From assembly GCA_008933615.1 (NCBI GenBank), contig WBUR01000008.1, positions 45,424-109,423 of the forward strand: 64,000 nt of DNA, written 5' to 3'. Every line of letters begins with the position of its first letter. Within the stretch, counting starts at the first letter, position 1. The position numbers and the translations under genes are program-made. The stretch is from a bacterium (lineage in GTDB: Bacteria > CLD3 > SB21). The notes beneath the pieces are model-generated. The model had not been told where the DNA came from and searched no databases. It saw only the letters and a list, made by a program, of their open reading frames with translations. Of this stretch, positions 1 to 8,112 are shown one piece after another.

Positions 1-299
1 TTTATATCTTTTTCTTCGTTCCATGATGTATCTTTATCAAATCCTTTCTCTATCCCATACGCCAATTTGAGCCTGTCATTAATAATCAAATCCAAATATT
101 CTCTCTTTTCAGAAAAAGCCAGCTTTGAAGCGTTTTGTCCGAATTTCTTTTCAAGAAAAATATTGAAGTCGTTTACTGTAATTGCTTCTTTCCCATCGAT
201 CGTAGCTAAAACATGATCGTTGCTTTTTTGACAACCGATAATAAAAAAAATACCGGCAATGACAAGCGACCGTACACTTGCACTAATGCGCTTTAACAT
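1..299 (-). CDS. PrsA/SurA-like lipoprotein, N-terminal part (cut by window edge)
   Basis: The reading frame starts at the ATG at 299 and stays open to base 1, so about 99 residues are visible. The N-terminus has basic residues, a hydrophobic stretch and a lipobox-like I-I-G-C with Cys at residue 23, suggesting a lipoprotein signal. The mature part continues with an 'ATIDGKEAITVNDFNIFLEK' stretch and a helical segment typical of SurA_N/PrsA N-terminal chaperone domains of parvulin-type peptidyl-prolyl isomerases. These fold exported proteins in the periplasm. The catalytic domain, if present, lies outside the window. The start lies two bases after the stop of the terC-like gene, so the two are probably co-transcribed. 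The family call is inferred from the N-terminal pattern only. Confidence 0.6.
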   Translation of the reverse strand, partial: MLKRISASVRSLVIAGIFFIIGCQKSNDHVLATIDGKEAITVNDFNIFLEKKFGQNASKLAFSEKREYLDLIINDRLKLAYGIEKGFDKDTSWNEEKDI

Positions 300-301
300 A
301 T

Positions 302-985
302 TTAACTCCCTGCTTTCTCGATTTTGCGTTTTTCATACATTGAAGCCAGAATACTTATTAAGAAAAGAATGCCGATCACGGAAAACGTGATCCATTTGGA
401 TAAATGAAAATTAAAATACTCAGCAAATAATTTACTCCCGATGAAAAATACGATAATATAGGCGCCGTCAACCAATTTAGGAAATCGTTTGATAACGTTC
501 AAAAAAGCTCCGGCAACCATCCGCATGGTAATAATGCCAATGATGCCTCCCGTAATAACTACCCACTGTTTATTTGACAACGCAACTGCTGCCAGTATCG
601 AATCAACTGAAAACACAATGTCCGTCAATTCTACCGCGACAACTGTACTCCAAAAAGCCGACAAACCCAGAAACATTTTGGGAGCCGGTATTTTCTTTTC
701 GGGTTCCTTTTTCTTTCGAACAAAATGATCAACGGCCAGGTAACATAAATAAATTCCTCCCGCTATCTTGACTGCCGGCATATTGATCAGATAAACGGCC
801 AAAAGAACGGCGATCGTTCTGAAGACAAATGCTCCGACAATTCCATACTTTAACGCTTTTTTTTGCTGGTCTTCCGGCAGGGGCATCACTTGTACAGCAA
901 GAACAATGGCATTATCGGCGCTTAACAATCCTTCCAGCAGAACCAGCAAAGCTATCGTGATCAGATCCGATGATTCAAAACTCAT
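302..985 (-). CDS. TerC-family integral membrane protein
   Basis: This 227-residue protein has about seven hydrophobic segments and the two acidic TerC signatures: S-A-D-N at residues 22-25 in the first helix, and T-D-I-V-F-S-V-D-S at 121-129 in a central helix. A charged loop (KKKEPEKK, about 91-98) separates the halves. TerC/YjbE/YkoY proteins are inner-membrane proteins linked to metal-ion (notably manganese) handling and tellurite resistance; the substrate cannot be read here. The start ATG at 985 is preceded by AAGGA. The gene reads into the lipoprotein gene two bases downstream. Confidence 0.85.
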   Translation of the reverse strand: MSFESSDLITIALLVLLEGLLSADNAIVLAVQVMPLPEDQQKKALKYGIVGAFVFRTIAVLLAVYLINMPAVKIAGGIYLCYLAVDHFVRKKKEPEKKIPAPKMFLGLSAFWSTVVAVELTDIVFSVDSILAAVALSNKQWVVITGGIIGIITMRMVAGAFLNVIKRFPKLVDGAYIIVFFIGSKLFAEYFNFHLSKWITFSVIGILFLISILASMYEKRKIEKAGS

Positions 986-1131
986 AACGTCCTTTTTTTA
1001 AAAGCGTGTGAATATAGACCAGAGAACAGCACTTAATCAAGGGAAAATCAGGCGCTTTCGCGTATAAAATTATTCTGAAATTATTAAAATTAATCGTAAA
1101 TTGTTATGTTTGGTTAACAGGACGTACGCGT

Positions 1132-2517
1132 ATGACAGATCATAAAGAAAAATTTATTTCAATTCTTGAAAAGAACAGAGTATCGGATCGAAGCGACGAT
1201 CTTCTTGAATACGGCCGGGACTGGACACGCAAACATACTCCGGATCCGTGCATTATCCTGTTTCCTAAAACTGCTAACGAAGTGCAGAAAATTGTTTCCT
1301 ATTGCTACGAGCATAATATTAAAATCGTTCCTTCGGGAGGCCGGACGGGTCTCGCGGCGGCGGCGGTGGCAGCCAATCAGGAAGTTGTCGTTTCTTTTAA
1401 AAAAATGGATCAAATCGTGTCTATCGATATCGAAACGGGAAGCGTTGACGTAGAAGCCGGAGCTATATTGGAAAACGTTCAGAAAGCGGTTGCTGATAGG
1501 GGTATGTTCTTTCCTATGGATTTCGCTGCACGTGGAAGTTGCCAGATCGGAGGCTGTATCTCAACCAATGCCGGCGGACTTAAAGTGATTAAATACGGCA
1601 TGATGCGCGACCTCGTTCTCGGCCTTGAAGTTGTAACGCCCACAGGCAGTATTCTCCGTTTGAATTCAAATGTACACAAAAATAATTCCGGCTATGATCT
1701 AAAACAATTTTTCATCGGTGCGGAAGGAACGCTGGGTCTGATCACGGAGGCAACGCTTAAGATCGTTCCGAAACCCAAGAACCTGCAGTTAGCGCTATTG
1801 GCAACTGACAATTTCACAACTATTTTGGAAATCCTGAAATCTGCGAAATTGAAGTCGCTTGACATCACCGCTTTTGAGTTTTTTACAAAACCGTGTTTAC
1901 AGGCCGTTTTAGATTATGTCCATCATTGCCGCAATCCATTTGCAGAAATCTATCCGCTGTATGTGATGCTTGAGATTGATTGCGGAGATCGGATGGAAGA
2001 CCTGCAATATTTTGTAGAATCCGTTGAGCACTTGATCCTTGATGGCACTTTATCCCTAAACCATCAAACGTTTAAGGAGTTGTGGGCTTATAGGGAAAAT
2101 ATTCCGGAGACTATTTTAAAACTCGGCCAAATTCACAAAAATGATATCGCCGTTCCAATCTCATCCATGCCTTCGTTTATCATGAAACTGGAGAAGATGA
2201 TTGCTGAGAAATATTCGGCCTTTCAAGTTCTGCTTTTTGGCCATATCGGCGACGGCAATATCCATGTGAATATTATTGATACAACCCGAATGCCGATGGA
2301 GGAGTTCACAAAGATAACCGATGAATTGGATATGGAAATGTGCCGATTAATAAAATCCTATCATGGAAGTATCAGCGCGGAACACGGAATCGGATTATTG
2401 AAAAAAAAGTTGATGCACCTGCACAGAAATCCGGAGGAAATTCAAATGATGAAAAATATCAAGTCGGTTTTTGATCCAAAAAATATTTGTAATCCAGAAA
2501 AAATAATTGACCTTTAA
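1132..2517 (+). CDS. FAD-linked oxidase, GlcD / D-lactate dehydrogenase family
   Basis: This 461-residue flavoprotein probably oxidises a D-2-hydroxyacid such as glycolate, D-lactate or D-2-hydroxyglutarate. It has an N-terminal PCMH-type FAD domain with the pyrophosphate loop PSGGRTG at 67-73, then GGCISTNAGG and the GAEGTLGLITEA segment. The C-terminal FAD-oxidase domain has GHIGDGNIH near 370-378 and EHGIG near 417, which supply the metal and substrate histidines of the family. No signal peptide is seen, so it is likely cytoplasmic or membrane-peripheral. AGGA lies nine bases before the start. It is divergent from terC, and its stop overlaps the end of the convergent DUF5686 gene by four bases. 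No iron-sulfur partner gene (GlcF type) is adjacent. The exact substrate is undetermined. Confidence 0.88.
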   Translation: MTDHKEKFISILEKNRVSDRSDDLLEYGRDWTRKHTPDPCIILFPKTANEVQKIVSYCYEHNIKIVPSGGRTGLAAAAVAANQEVVVSFKKMDQIVSIDIETGSVDVEAGAILENVQKAVADRGMFFPMDFAARGSCQIGGCISTNAGGLKVIKYGMMRDLVLGLEVVTPTGSILRLNSNVHKNNSGYDLKQFFIGAEGTLGLITEATLKIVPKPKNLQLALLATDNFTTILEILKSAKLKSLDITAFEFFTKPCLQAVLDYVHHCRNPFAEIYPLYVMLEIDCGDRMEDLQYFVESVEHLILDGTLSLNHQTFKELWAYRENIPETILKLGQIHKNDIAVPISSMPSFIMKLEKMIAEKYSAFQVLLFGHIGDGNIHVNIIDTTRMPMEEFTKITDELDMEMCRLIKSYHGSISAEHGIGLLKKKLMHLHRNPEEIQMMKNIKSVFDPKNICNPEKIIDL

Positions 2518-4892
2518 AACACTCTTGCGAAACTTCCGCCGACATAAAACCCTTTCTTGTCCAGCCTTTGCGCCGTGTCAATTCTGAAAAAACCAAACAA
2601 ACCGTTCAGAGACCATCCGATTTCATGATGAAATTGATCCGTGTAACCCGGCCGGTACGTCAGCGTTCTCAGCCTGTCTTTTGAAATCCATGTTCGGCCC
2701 GATGCGCCATGCACGATCACTCCAATACCTTTTTTTGCAATGGATTGAAGCCCGATGAGCTCGAACGGAATGGTTCGAAAATTATGTTCCCAGAAAATCG
2801 CCGTGTATTTTTCTCCTTCGTACAGTTGCCCACGTAAGGTCTTAAATACACCAAACGGCGTGAATGCCTGTAACGACCCGTCAATTGCCGAAAGCCGCTG
2901 AAGCGGTAAGTGGCCGGTGTATGTTCCGCCAATCCATCTTAGATCCAGAACATTAGGCAAAAATCTTCGTGAAAAAAAAGTTTTGAAACGCCAGTCGACC
3001 GAAGCCCTATAGGTCGTAAAATCAAAATCGCTCGATAACCATTGACTAGAGCTGTGTTCTATTTTAACCTCCGCGCGTTCCTGGCCAACAAAACCAAATG
3101 GAACATAGTCGTCTCCGTAAATCACAGACATGTGAACGGAACGCATCGTGCCCTCATCAATTTTTGGATTCGGCCTTTGAACATTATTGCGGCCCAAAAT
3201 ATCAAAGTCAGTATTTTTTATGAGAGATGTTTGAATTTCACTGCTCCAGCCAATCCTAAAATTCAGGTCAATTTTACGAAATTCATAACCCGCGCCGAAC
3301 TCCACTTTTTGATTTTTGTAAAAATCAAAATAGTCGCGAAATCCAAACAGCGCCGGCCCGCTTGCAACCAAAAGAGAATAATTATCTGACGGGTATCGTT
3401 CGGTAGTTCCGATATAATAATCACTTTCAAAAAATCCCTGGTGTTTTTTACCCCAATTATATCTGGACCCGGCGCCGTAAAACCACCGTCTTAGGCTTGT
3501 CGAATAGCCGCTCAAAACGTAAGCTGAAAATGTTTTCGAAAAATCATATGAATATTTTATCCCGACATGTGCGCCGTCCACGCGATTAAACCAGAACCGA
3601 GGCCCCAAGCCGTCTAAGACAGTTTTGAATACATTTTTTTTCTTTTCCGCTATGACAATGCTGTCGTTGTATTCATCTTCCATTTTGACCATGCGAGACA
3701 AGGCGCCGGTCGGCTTAAATGCTTTTGAAAATGAATCTCCTCGTTTAATCATACGAAATGCCGAGTCCTCACGGTCGGATAACGGAATGATTATCTGCGT
3801 AGAATCAAATTGATTTTCCTTTTTAAGCGAGGTGGAATCCACAATAAAAGCTCGCTTGGTCTTATATAGTGAATCCGGCAATGTCACGTTTATCTGATAA
3901 TTATTGAATCCGGTGATCTGTGTATATTTTATGGAGGGGAATTGGAGCCCGATCATACCGATCTTGATTTTTCCGTCCATGCGCATGTCGATAGGCAGCC
4001 AAAAGGCCTGTCCGAAATTACTAAATTGCTGCATGTAATACACTTTCCACTCTTGCACGGGCATTGGAAATATGACGAAATCATTGGGTCTTAATTCCGC
4101 TTCGATCATTACAGAGTCCGTATCCAGCACGGAAATCTGGCCGACGAAAGTTGGCTGGAGTTTTGTTTTGGTTTGGACCGATATGTCGTACACCAACTGA
4201 TCATCCCGGTAACGCCGCCCGATAATTTTAAAATCGTAATAATCCAACGCATCCGGATGCGTCGGCCCGACAAATTTCGATTCCTGTATGAGAACATCGT
4301 CATCATACAAATTGACAATTTCGTCGTCGCCGACAACCACGTTTTCTGACGGACTTAGATTTTTTGTATGGCGCTTTGACTTAATGACGGATCGCAGTCC
4401 TCTTATCCGATCCCAATAGGTTTCTGCCAGCACCTCGGAGATCATAACGATTCCTGAATCGTTTTCAATAACCGAACGCATGTACGTATCGGCGCTAAAA
4501 TTTTGTATTTTCTTATGCCAGCTTTTTTTCTTGGCGATCACATTCCGCATAATGCGCATCCCCGGATCTTCCCCCAAAACAACCAGCGCCTCCATCTCGA
4601 TGGGCGACTGATTTAATGAGATGTCTTGCTCGCCCGCAGAGGACGACGTTATGGTTATTTTTTTTGATTCGTATCCGATATATCGAACGACGAGAGTCGC
4701 AGGCACGTGCTCCACATTAATCGAATATTTCCCTTCACGGCTGGCAATGACTCCTTTTAACGTACCTTCGATCTGAATATTAGCAGCCGGGAGGTTTTCA
4801 CCGGTTGCAGCGTCCTTAACAACTCCGGATATAATTTTCTGCGCAAAAGACGGCTGTGTAAACAGGAACAAAAGCAGTACTATTTTCTTCAT
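2514..4892 (-). CDS. DUF5686-type outer-membrane protein with carboxypeptidase-regulatory-like domain
   Basis: I chose the ATG at 4892, not an upstream in-frame start at 4979, because it directly begins a signal peptide (MKKIVLLLFLF...SFAQ) and AAGGATAGGATT stands before it. The protein is about 792 residues. Residues 20-100 look like a CarboxypepD_reg-like beta-sandwich (GVVKDAATGENLPAANIQIEG). The middle matches the DUF5686 pattern, and the last 350 residues alternate hydrophobic and aromatic residues as in an outer-membrane beta-barrel, ending in ...GGSFARVF with a terminal aromatic. This layout is known from TonB-receptor-like families of FCB bacteria with unknown function. It is convergent with the oxidase, overlapping by four bases. 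Confidence 0.78.
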   Translation of the reverse strand: MKKIVLLLFLFTQPSFAQKIISGVVKDAATGENLPAANIQIEGTLKGVIASREGKYSINVEHVPATLVVRYIGYESKKITITSSSAGEQDISLNQSPIEMEALVVLGEDPGMRIMRNVIAKKKSWHKKIQNFSADTYMRSVIENDSGIVMISEVLAETYWDRIRGLRSVIKSKRHTKNLSPSENVVVGDDEIVNLYDDDVLIQESKFVGPTHPDALDYYDFKIIGRRYRDDQLVYDISVQTKTKLQPTFVGQISVLDTDSVMIEAELRPNDFVIFPMPVQEWKVYYMQQFSNFGQAFWLPIDMRMDGKIKIGMIGLQFPSIKYTQITGFNNYQINVTLPDSLYKTKRAFIVDSTSLKKENQFDSTQIIIPLSDREDSAFRMIKRGDSFSKAFKPTGALSRMVKMEDEYNDSIVIAEKKKNVFKTVLDGLGPRFWFNRVDGAHVGIKYSYDFSKTFSAYVLSGYSTSLRRWFYGAGSRYNWGKKHQGFFESDYYIGTTERYPSDNYSLLVASGPALFGFRDYFDFYKNQKVEFGAGYEFRKIDLNFRIGWSSEIQTSLIKNTDFDILGRNNVQRPNPKIDEGTMRSVHMSVIYGDDYVPFGFVGQERAEVKIEHSSSQWLSSDFDFTTYRASVDWRFKTFFSRRFLPNVLDLRWIGGTYTGHLPLQRLSAIDGSLQAFTPFGVFKTLRGQLYEGEKYTAIFWEHNFRTIPFELIGLQSIAKKGIGVIVHGASGRTWISKDRLRTLTYRPGYTDQFHHEIGWSLNGLFGFFRIDTAQRLDKKGFYVGGSFARVF

Positions 4893-5043
4893 AATCCTAT
4901 CCTTAAAATGCGAGCCGATGCGTAATGGCCTAAATATTCGTTCTGGATTCATCATATTCAGCACAAGAAAAACGCCCATTCTCCATCAGCGGAAGTCATA
5001 GGCGCTAATTGATTCAGTGTTAACGGAGGCGTCAAATCCAATT

Positions 5044-6339
5044 CTAATGAGCAGCCTTTTTCGATAATCGCTCCGTTACTTTATCCGCGATCTTATCACG
5101 AACAGACCGGCTTGAAATTTCTTCATTTGAAAAATTCAATGTTCGTGTCAAAATAGTCGTGCTCACATTTTGTTTGCTGAGCATCGACATAACTGCATAC
5201 CCTTGTTGGCTGGATGACGAGATGTTGGAAACGGCATTCAAAAACGCAAAGAGAACTTGGTCATCCGAAGGACATACCGCCGCAACTTCTTCCAGAACAT
5301 CACCCTGAACGGAACTGGATGAGATATGTTCAATGCTTTTTAGGATTTTGATGAATGCAGAGCTGCTCATGTCCTTTTTTCTTAATAATGCCTTTAAAGC
5401 GGCGCCTTGTTCGGATGATGAACTTATCCATTTAACGACATCTACGTAAGCTTCGACAACCTTGTCGTTAGCCGAACTTTTTTGCGCAAGGGATTGAAGC
5501 ACAGAACTTTGTGCGGAACTTGACGAAATATGCTTAATAACCTTAGCCATCGCCTCGGCCGATTCATCGTTGATCACACGTAATTCCGTGAGCTGAATTA
5601 AGACTTCGCTTTGTTTTGAACTGGACGAAATTTCTTTCGTAGCGCGGATTAAGGATTCTGTCAAAACGCTGTCTTCTTGGAATTTTCCGGCTGAGGATAT
5701 CAAAATATCGCCTAATTTTGAACTGCTGGATATTTCATTGGCAACGGTCTCGACTGCTTTTTCAAGCTCTTGCGAACTGAGATCGGGATGATTCAATATC
5801 GCTTCAAAGTAGATTTTTTTTGCATAGTTGCTATTCACCCAACGGATCTCACGGATGGCCGCCTGTGCCCCTTGTTCTGCGAGAATTTTCTTAATTCGCC
5901 CTTGCGCGCCGAGCCCCGTTTCACGAGCTACGTCCTGCAAAATCAACGACAGCCATGCCTGAGCGTCCGAATCAAATTCGTAATCACGTCCTTGTATGGT
6001 GTACTTTTTTTCAATTTTTCCGTCGGCTGCTGCAGTCAATGTGATTGAGCGATACGTAAGCCAATCCCGTTCTTTAATCACGATAAATCCGTCGGGCGAA
6101 ATACTTTTTATGTCCAGATCGTTTGGTGTCATTTCTACCACTCCGCCCGATCTCACCTCCAGGCTTTTTAGCAGCGTATTGGAATAATAGTCAATACCGC
6201 CGTTTTCGGTCGAACTATTTTGAAAGCCGATGAGTATGCCGCGGCCTTTTCTGTCATCCTGAATCCCGGCATGGCCATTCCACGATACCTCCGCAGTAAT
6301 ATTTAACAGCGTGGCGCAGATGATTGTCAAATAAAACAT
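5044..6339 (-). CDS. Secreted or anchored protein with 34-residue ISSSS tandem repeats
   Basis: This 431-residue protein has a hydrophobic N-terminus that may be a signal sequence. Residues 20-145 are beta-rich (NSSTENGGIDYYSN..., IKERDWLTYRSITLT). The C-terminal half is a strict tandem repeat: ISSSS begins at residues 203, 237, 271, 305, 339 and 373, with a variant ISSRS at 408, a period of 34 (last step 35). An older-looking unit at 168 reads VNSNYAKK, close to the I-S-S-D-Y-x-K motif I recall from helical repeats next to BlaR1-like peptidases and ECF sigma genes. Each unit seems to be two helices with the serines at the turn, so a helical solenoid is likely. AAGGAG precedes the start. It lies 28 bases downstream of the DUF6249 gene and probably shares its transcript. 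Function is unknown; a link to the divergent ECF system is inferred from position. Confidence 0.7.
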   Translation of the reverse strand: MFYLTIICATLLNITAEVSWNGHAGIQDDRKGRGILIGFQNSSTENGGIDYYSNTLLKSLEVRSGGVVEMTPNDLDIKSISPDGFIVIKERDWLTYRSITLTAAADGKIEKKYTIQGRDYEFDSDAQAWLSLILQDVARETGLGAQGRIKKILAEQGAQAAIREIRWVNSNYAKKIYFEAILNHPDLSSQELEKAVETVANEISSSSKLGDILISSAGKFQEDSVLTESLIRATKEISSSSKQSEVLIQLTELRVINDESAEAMAKVIKHISSSSAQSSVLQSLAQKSSANDKVVEAYVDVVKWISSSSEQGAALKALLRKKDMSSSAFIKILKSIEHISSSSVQGDVLEEVAAVCPSDDQVLFAFLNAVSNISSSSQQGYAVMSMLSKQNVSTTILTRTLNFSNEEISSRSVRDKIADKVTERLSKKAAH

Positions 6340-6367
6340 GATAGTGCTCCTTATTGCTTACAAAACA

Positions 6368-6706
6368 TTATTCCGCGCTCTTTTGACTTTTGGCAATAAA
6401 ATAGTATACGATAAATGCCAAGCCGGCCAATATGGCGACAAACCCAAACGAAGCGGGCCCTTCCATAAGTAAAGGAAACATAGAATTGATAAATAGCGCG
6501 ATACCGATTGCGATCAACACAATACCCCATTTAAGCGATGGCATCGGCTGCATTTCCGTATTCTTCACAAAAAGATATTTGGCGTTTTCGTCTACGACGC
6601 CTTTATCAATCAATTTTTGCCGTAATCGGTTATCGCTGAGCGTTTTGATGGTTAAATAGATAATGTAAAATAAGAAAATCGGGATAAGAAATTCCATGTT
6701 GTTCAT
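6368..6706 (-). CDS. DUF6249-like small membrane protein
   Basis: This 112-residue protein has a membrane helix at about 5-23, a soluble stretch with RLRQKLIDKGVVDE, and two helices at about 60-77 and 86-106. The order 'helix, L-R-x-K-L-I-x-K-G, then S-L-K-W-G-I-V-L-I-A-I-G' matches my recollection of DUF6249, a family commonly encoded beside ECF sigma factors. AAGGAG lies seven bases before the ATG. It is the first gene of a leftward unit that diverges from the sigma factor gene, so it may belong to the same stress response. No enzymatic residues are apparent. Confidence 0.7.
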   Translation of the reverse strand: MNNMEFLIPIFLFYIIYLTIKTLSDNRLRQKLIDKGVVDENAKYLFVKNTEMQPMPSLKWGIVLIAIGIALFINSMFPLLMEGPASFGFVAILAGLAFIVYYFIAKSQKSAE

Positions 6707-6818
6707 GACGGTTCTCCTTACTTAAGTTGCGTGTTATTTGAATAGACAGATTAAATTATCAATAGTTGCAAAGTGATCGTTCATTACGACCTTAAATGAA
6801 TAGACCGGTCAACCGGGA

Positions 6819-6860
6819 AAATGTTGCACTTGCAAGTTAACAATAATTTTTGCAACATTT
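6819..6860. promoter_or_regulatory. Inverted repeat between DUF6249 and ECF sigma genes, possible operator
   Basis: Two perfect 10-base arms, AAATGTTGCA at 6819-6828 and TGCAACATTT at 6851-6860, are separated by 22 bases. The site lies 40 bases before the sigma factor start and in the shared divergent region. The long spacer makes a terminator unlikely. A dimeric regulator or a promoter element for either unit is possible. Confidence 0.35.
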
Positions 6861-6900
6861 GTCAAAAGCCCATGTCTAACTCAACATAGGAAAAGGAGAC

Positions 6901-7494
6901 ATGGAAGATCGCGCCATCGTTCATAAAATATTATCCGGCGACCTAAATGCTTTTGAAACAATAGTTAATAGCAATCAAAAGCTGGTGGCGCATGTGGTTT
7001 TCAAGATGGTACGCCAGGCGGCCGATCGTGAAGAAGTTTGTCAGGATGTGTTTATTAAAGTGTATGAAAATCTAAAATCGTTTCAATTCAACTCAAAGTT
7101 GTCCACTTGGATTGCACGTATCGCTTATAATTCCTGTCTCAATTATTTACAAAAGAAAAAACTGCCCTTGTATAATGATGTGCCGACAACTTATGACGAA
7201 AACGAACCCATCTCCGCCGGTTTTTCAGAAAATATCTGGGGCAGTTCGCCCGGGCCGGAAGACGCGCTGATGCGGAGGCAAGTTTCGGAATACTTAAAGA
7301 CAGAGATTGGACAGTTGCCGGTGCAATACCGAACGATCATAACGCTCTATCATCTGGATGAAATGAGTTATCAGGAAATCGGGCAGGTTTTAAATTTGCC
7401 CGAAGGTACTGTCAAGAGTTACCTGTTCCGTGCGCGAAAAATGCTGAAAGATAAATTACTTGCAAAGTATCAGGAAGAGGAATTAATATCATGA
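6901..7494 (+). CDS. ECF-type RNA polymerase sigma factor
   Basis: This 197-residue protein has sigma region 2 at about residues 20-90 (DREEVCQDVFIKVYENL followed by FNSKLSTWIARIAYNSCLNYL) and region 4 at about 130-185 with the helix-turn-helix MSYQEIGQVLNLPEGTVKSY. There is no region 1 or 3, as in the RpoE/SigW-like ECF group. It would direct RNA polymerase to a stress or envelope regulon. AAGGAGAC stands just before the ATG. Its end overlaps the anti-sigma gene by four bases (ATGA), indicating translational coupling. The upstream inverted repeat at 6819-6860 may control it. Confidence 0.93.
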   Translation: MEDRAIVHKILSGDLNAFETIVNSNQKLVAHVVFKMVRQAADREEVCQDVFIKVYENLKSFQFNSKLSTWIARIAYNSCLNYLQKKKLPLYNDVPTTYDENEPISAGFSENIWGSSPGPEDALMRRQVSEYLKTEIGQLPVQYRTIITLYHLDEMSYQEIGQVLNLPEGTVKSYLFRARKMLKDKLLAKYQEEELIS

Positions 7495-7988
7495 ACCACT
7501 TAACGGATGTCGAAATACAGTCCCTTGCGGACCAAGCGTCTGATAACCCGGAGATTCAATCTCATCTTGAATCGTGCCCGATGTGTCGATCACACGTTTT
7601 TGCTTACCGTCAACTTTTTTCAGCATTGAAAAAAGACGACGGGGCCGCATTGCCGAATACTTTTGCCCGCATGGTTTTATCGCGAATTGAAGAAAAACAA
7701 GAACAGAAAGCCGTTTGGCGTGATTGGATATTGATAGGCATCGCCGGAATTATGGGCGTCGCGATTTCAATATACTATACCGGCTCATCGCTGACCGGGG
7801 ACGTCGTTACGGATTCTGTAAAAAACCTACTGAACTCCCGCGAGTCGGTCGCGTCATCATTCCGTCAGGTTCAAAACTGGTTTGGCGGCGGTTTATCCTA
7901 CTTGATCTATGGCGCACTCCTGCTTTTGATTTTCAATTGGCTCGACGAGAAATTGATTAAGTCCAAGAAATTTTCCGGTCAACATTAG
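7491..7988 (+). CDS. Anti-sigma factor, zinc-binding ZAS type, membrane-bound
   Basis: This 165-residue protein is translationally coupled to the sigma gene. Residues 25-32 show H-L-E-S-C-P-M-C, the H-x3-C-x2-C zinc signature of ZAS-domain anti-sigma factors, which hold their ECF sigma factor inactive. Membrane helices are at about 79-97 and 135-151, leaving about 35 residues outside as a short sensing loop. The cytoplasmic N-terminus would bind the sigma factor. A signal acting on the loop, or proteolysis, would release it; the signal is unknown. The family is typically co-operonic with its sigma, as here. Confidence 0.85.
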   Translation: MNHLTDVEIQSLADQASDNPEIQSHLESCPMCRSHVFAYRQLFSALKKDDGAALPNTFARMVLSRIEEKQEQKAVWRDWILIGIAGIMGVAISIYYTGSSLTGDVVTDSVKNLLNSRESVASSFRQVQNWFGGGLSYLIYGALLLLIFNWLDEKLIKSKKFSGQH

Positions 7989-8046
7989 TATTTTTAGTGA
8001 TGAATAAACCCTTGCTCAGACAAATAAGTAATACTGCGAATAGATC

Positions 8047-8109
8047 TCCCGCAGATTTCGCGGATTTACGCAGAGCTCTTATCAGCGAAAATTTGCGCTA
8101 TCTGCGGGA
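8047..8109. repeat. Inverted repeat downstream of anti-sigma gene
   Basis: Arms TCCCGCAGAT (8047-8056) and ATCTGCGGGA (8100-8109) are perfect complements around a 43-base core containing further GCG-rich short repeats. No T-run follows, so it is more like a dispersed intergenic palindrome than a simple terminator. It separates two convergent genes and could still stop transcription. Confidence 0.5.
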
Positions 8110-8112
8110 AAC

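Noticed and set aside
6720..6900. An ECF-type promoter (GGAAC-like -35) before the sigma gene.
   Set aside because: CGGGAAAA is the nearest match and no convincing -10 lies at the right distance.
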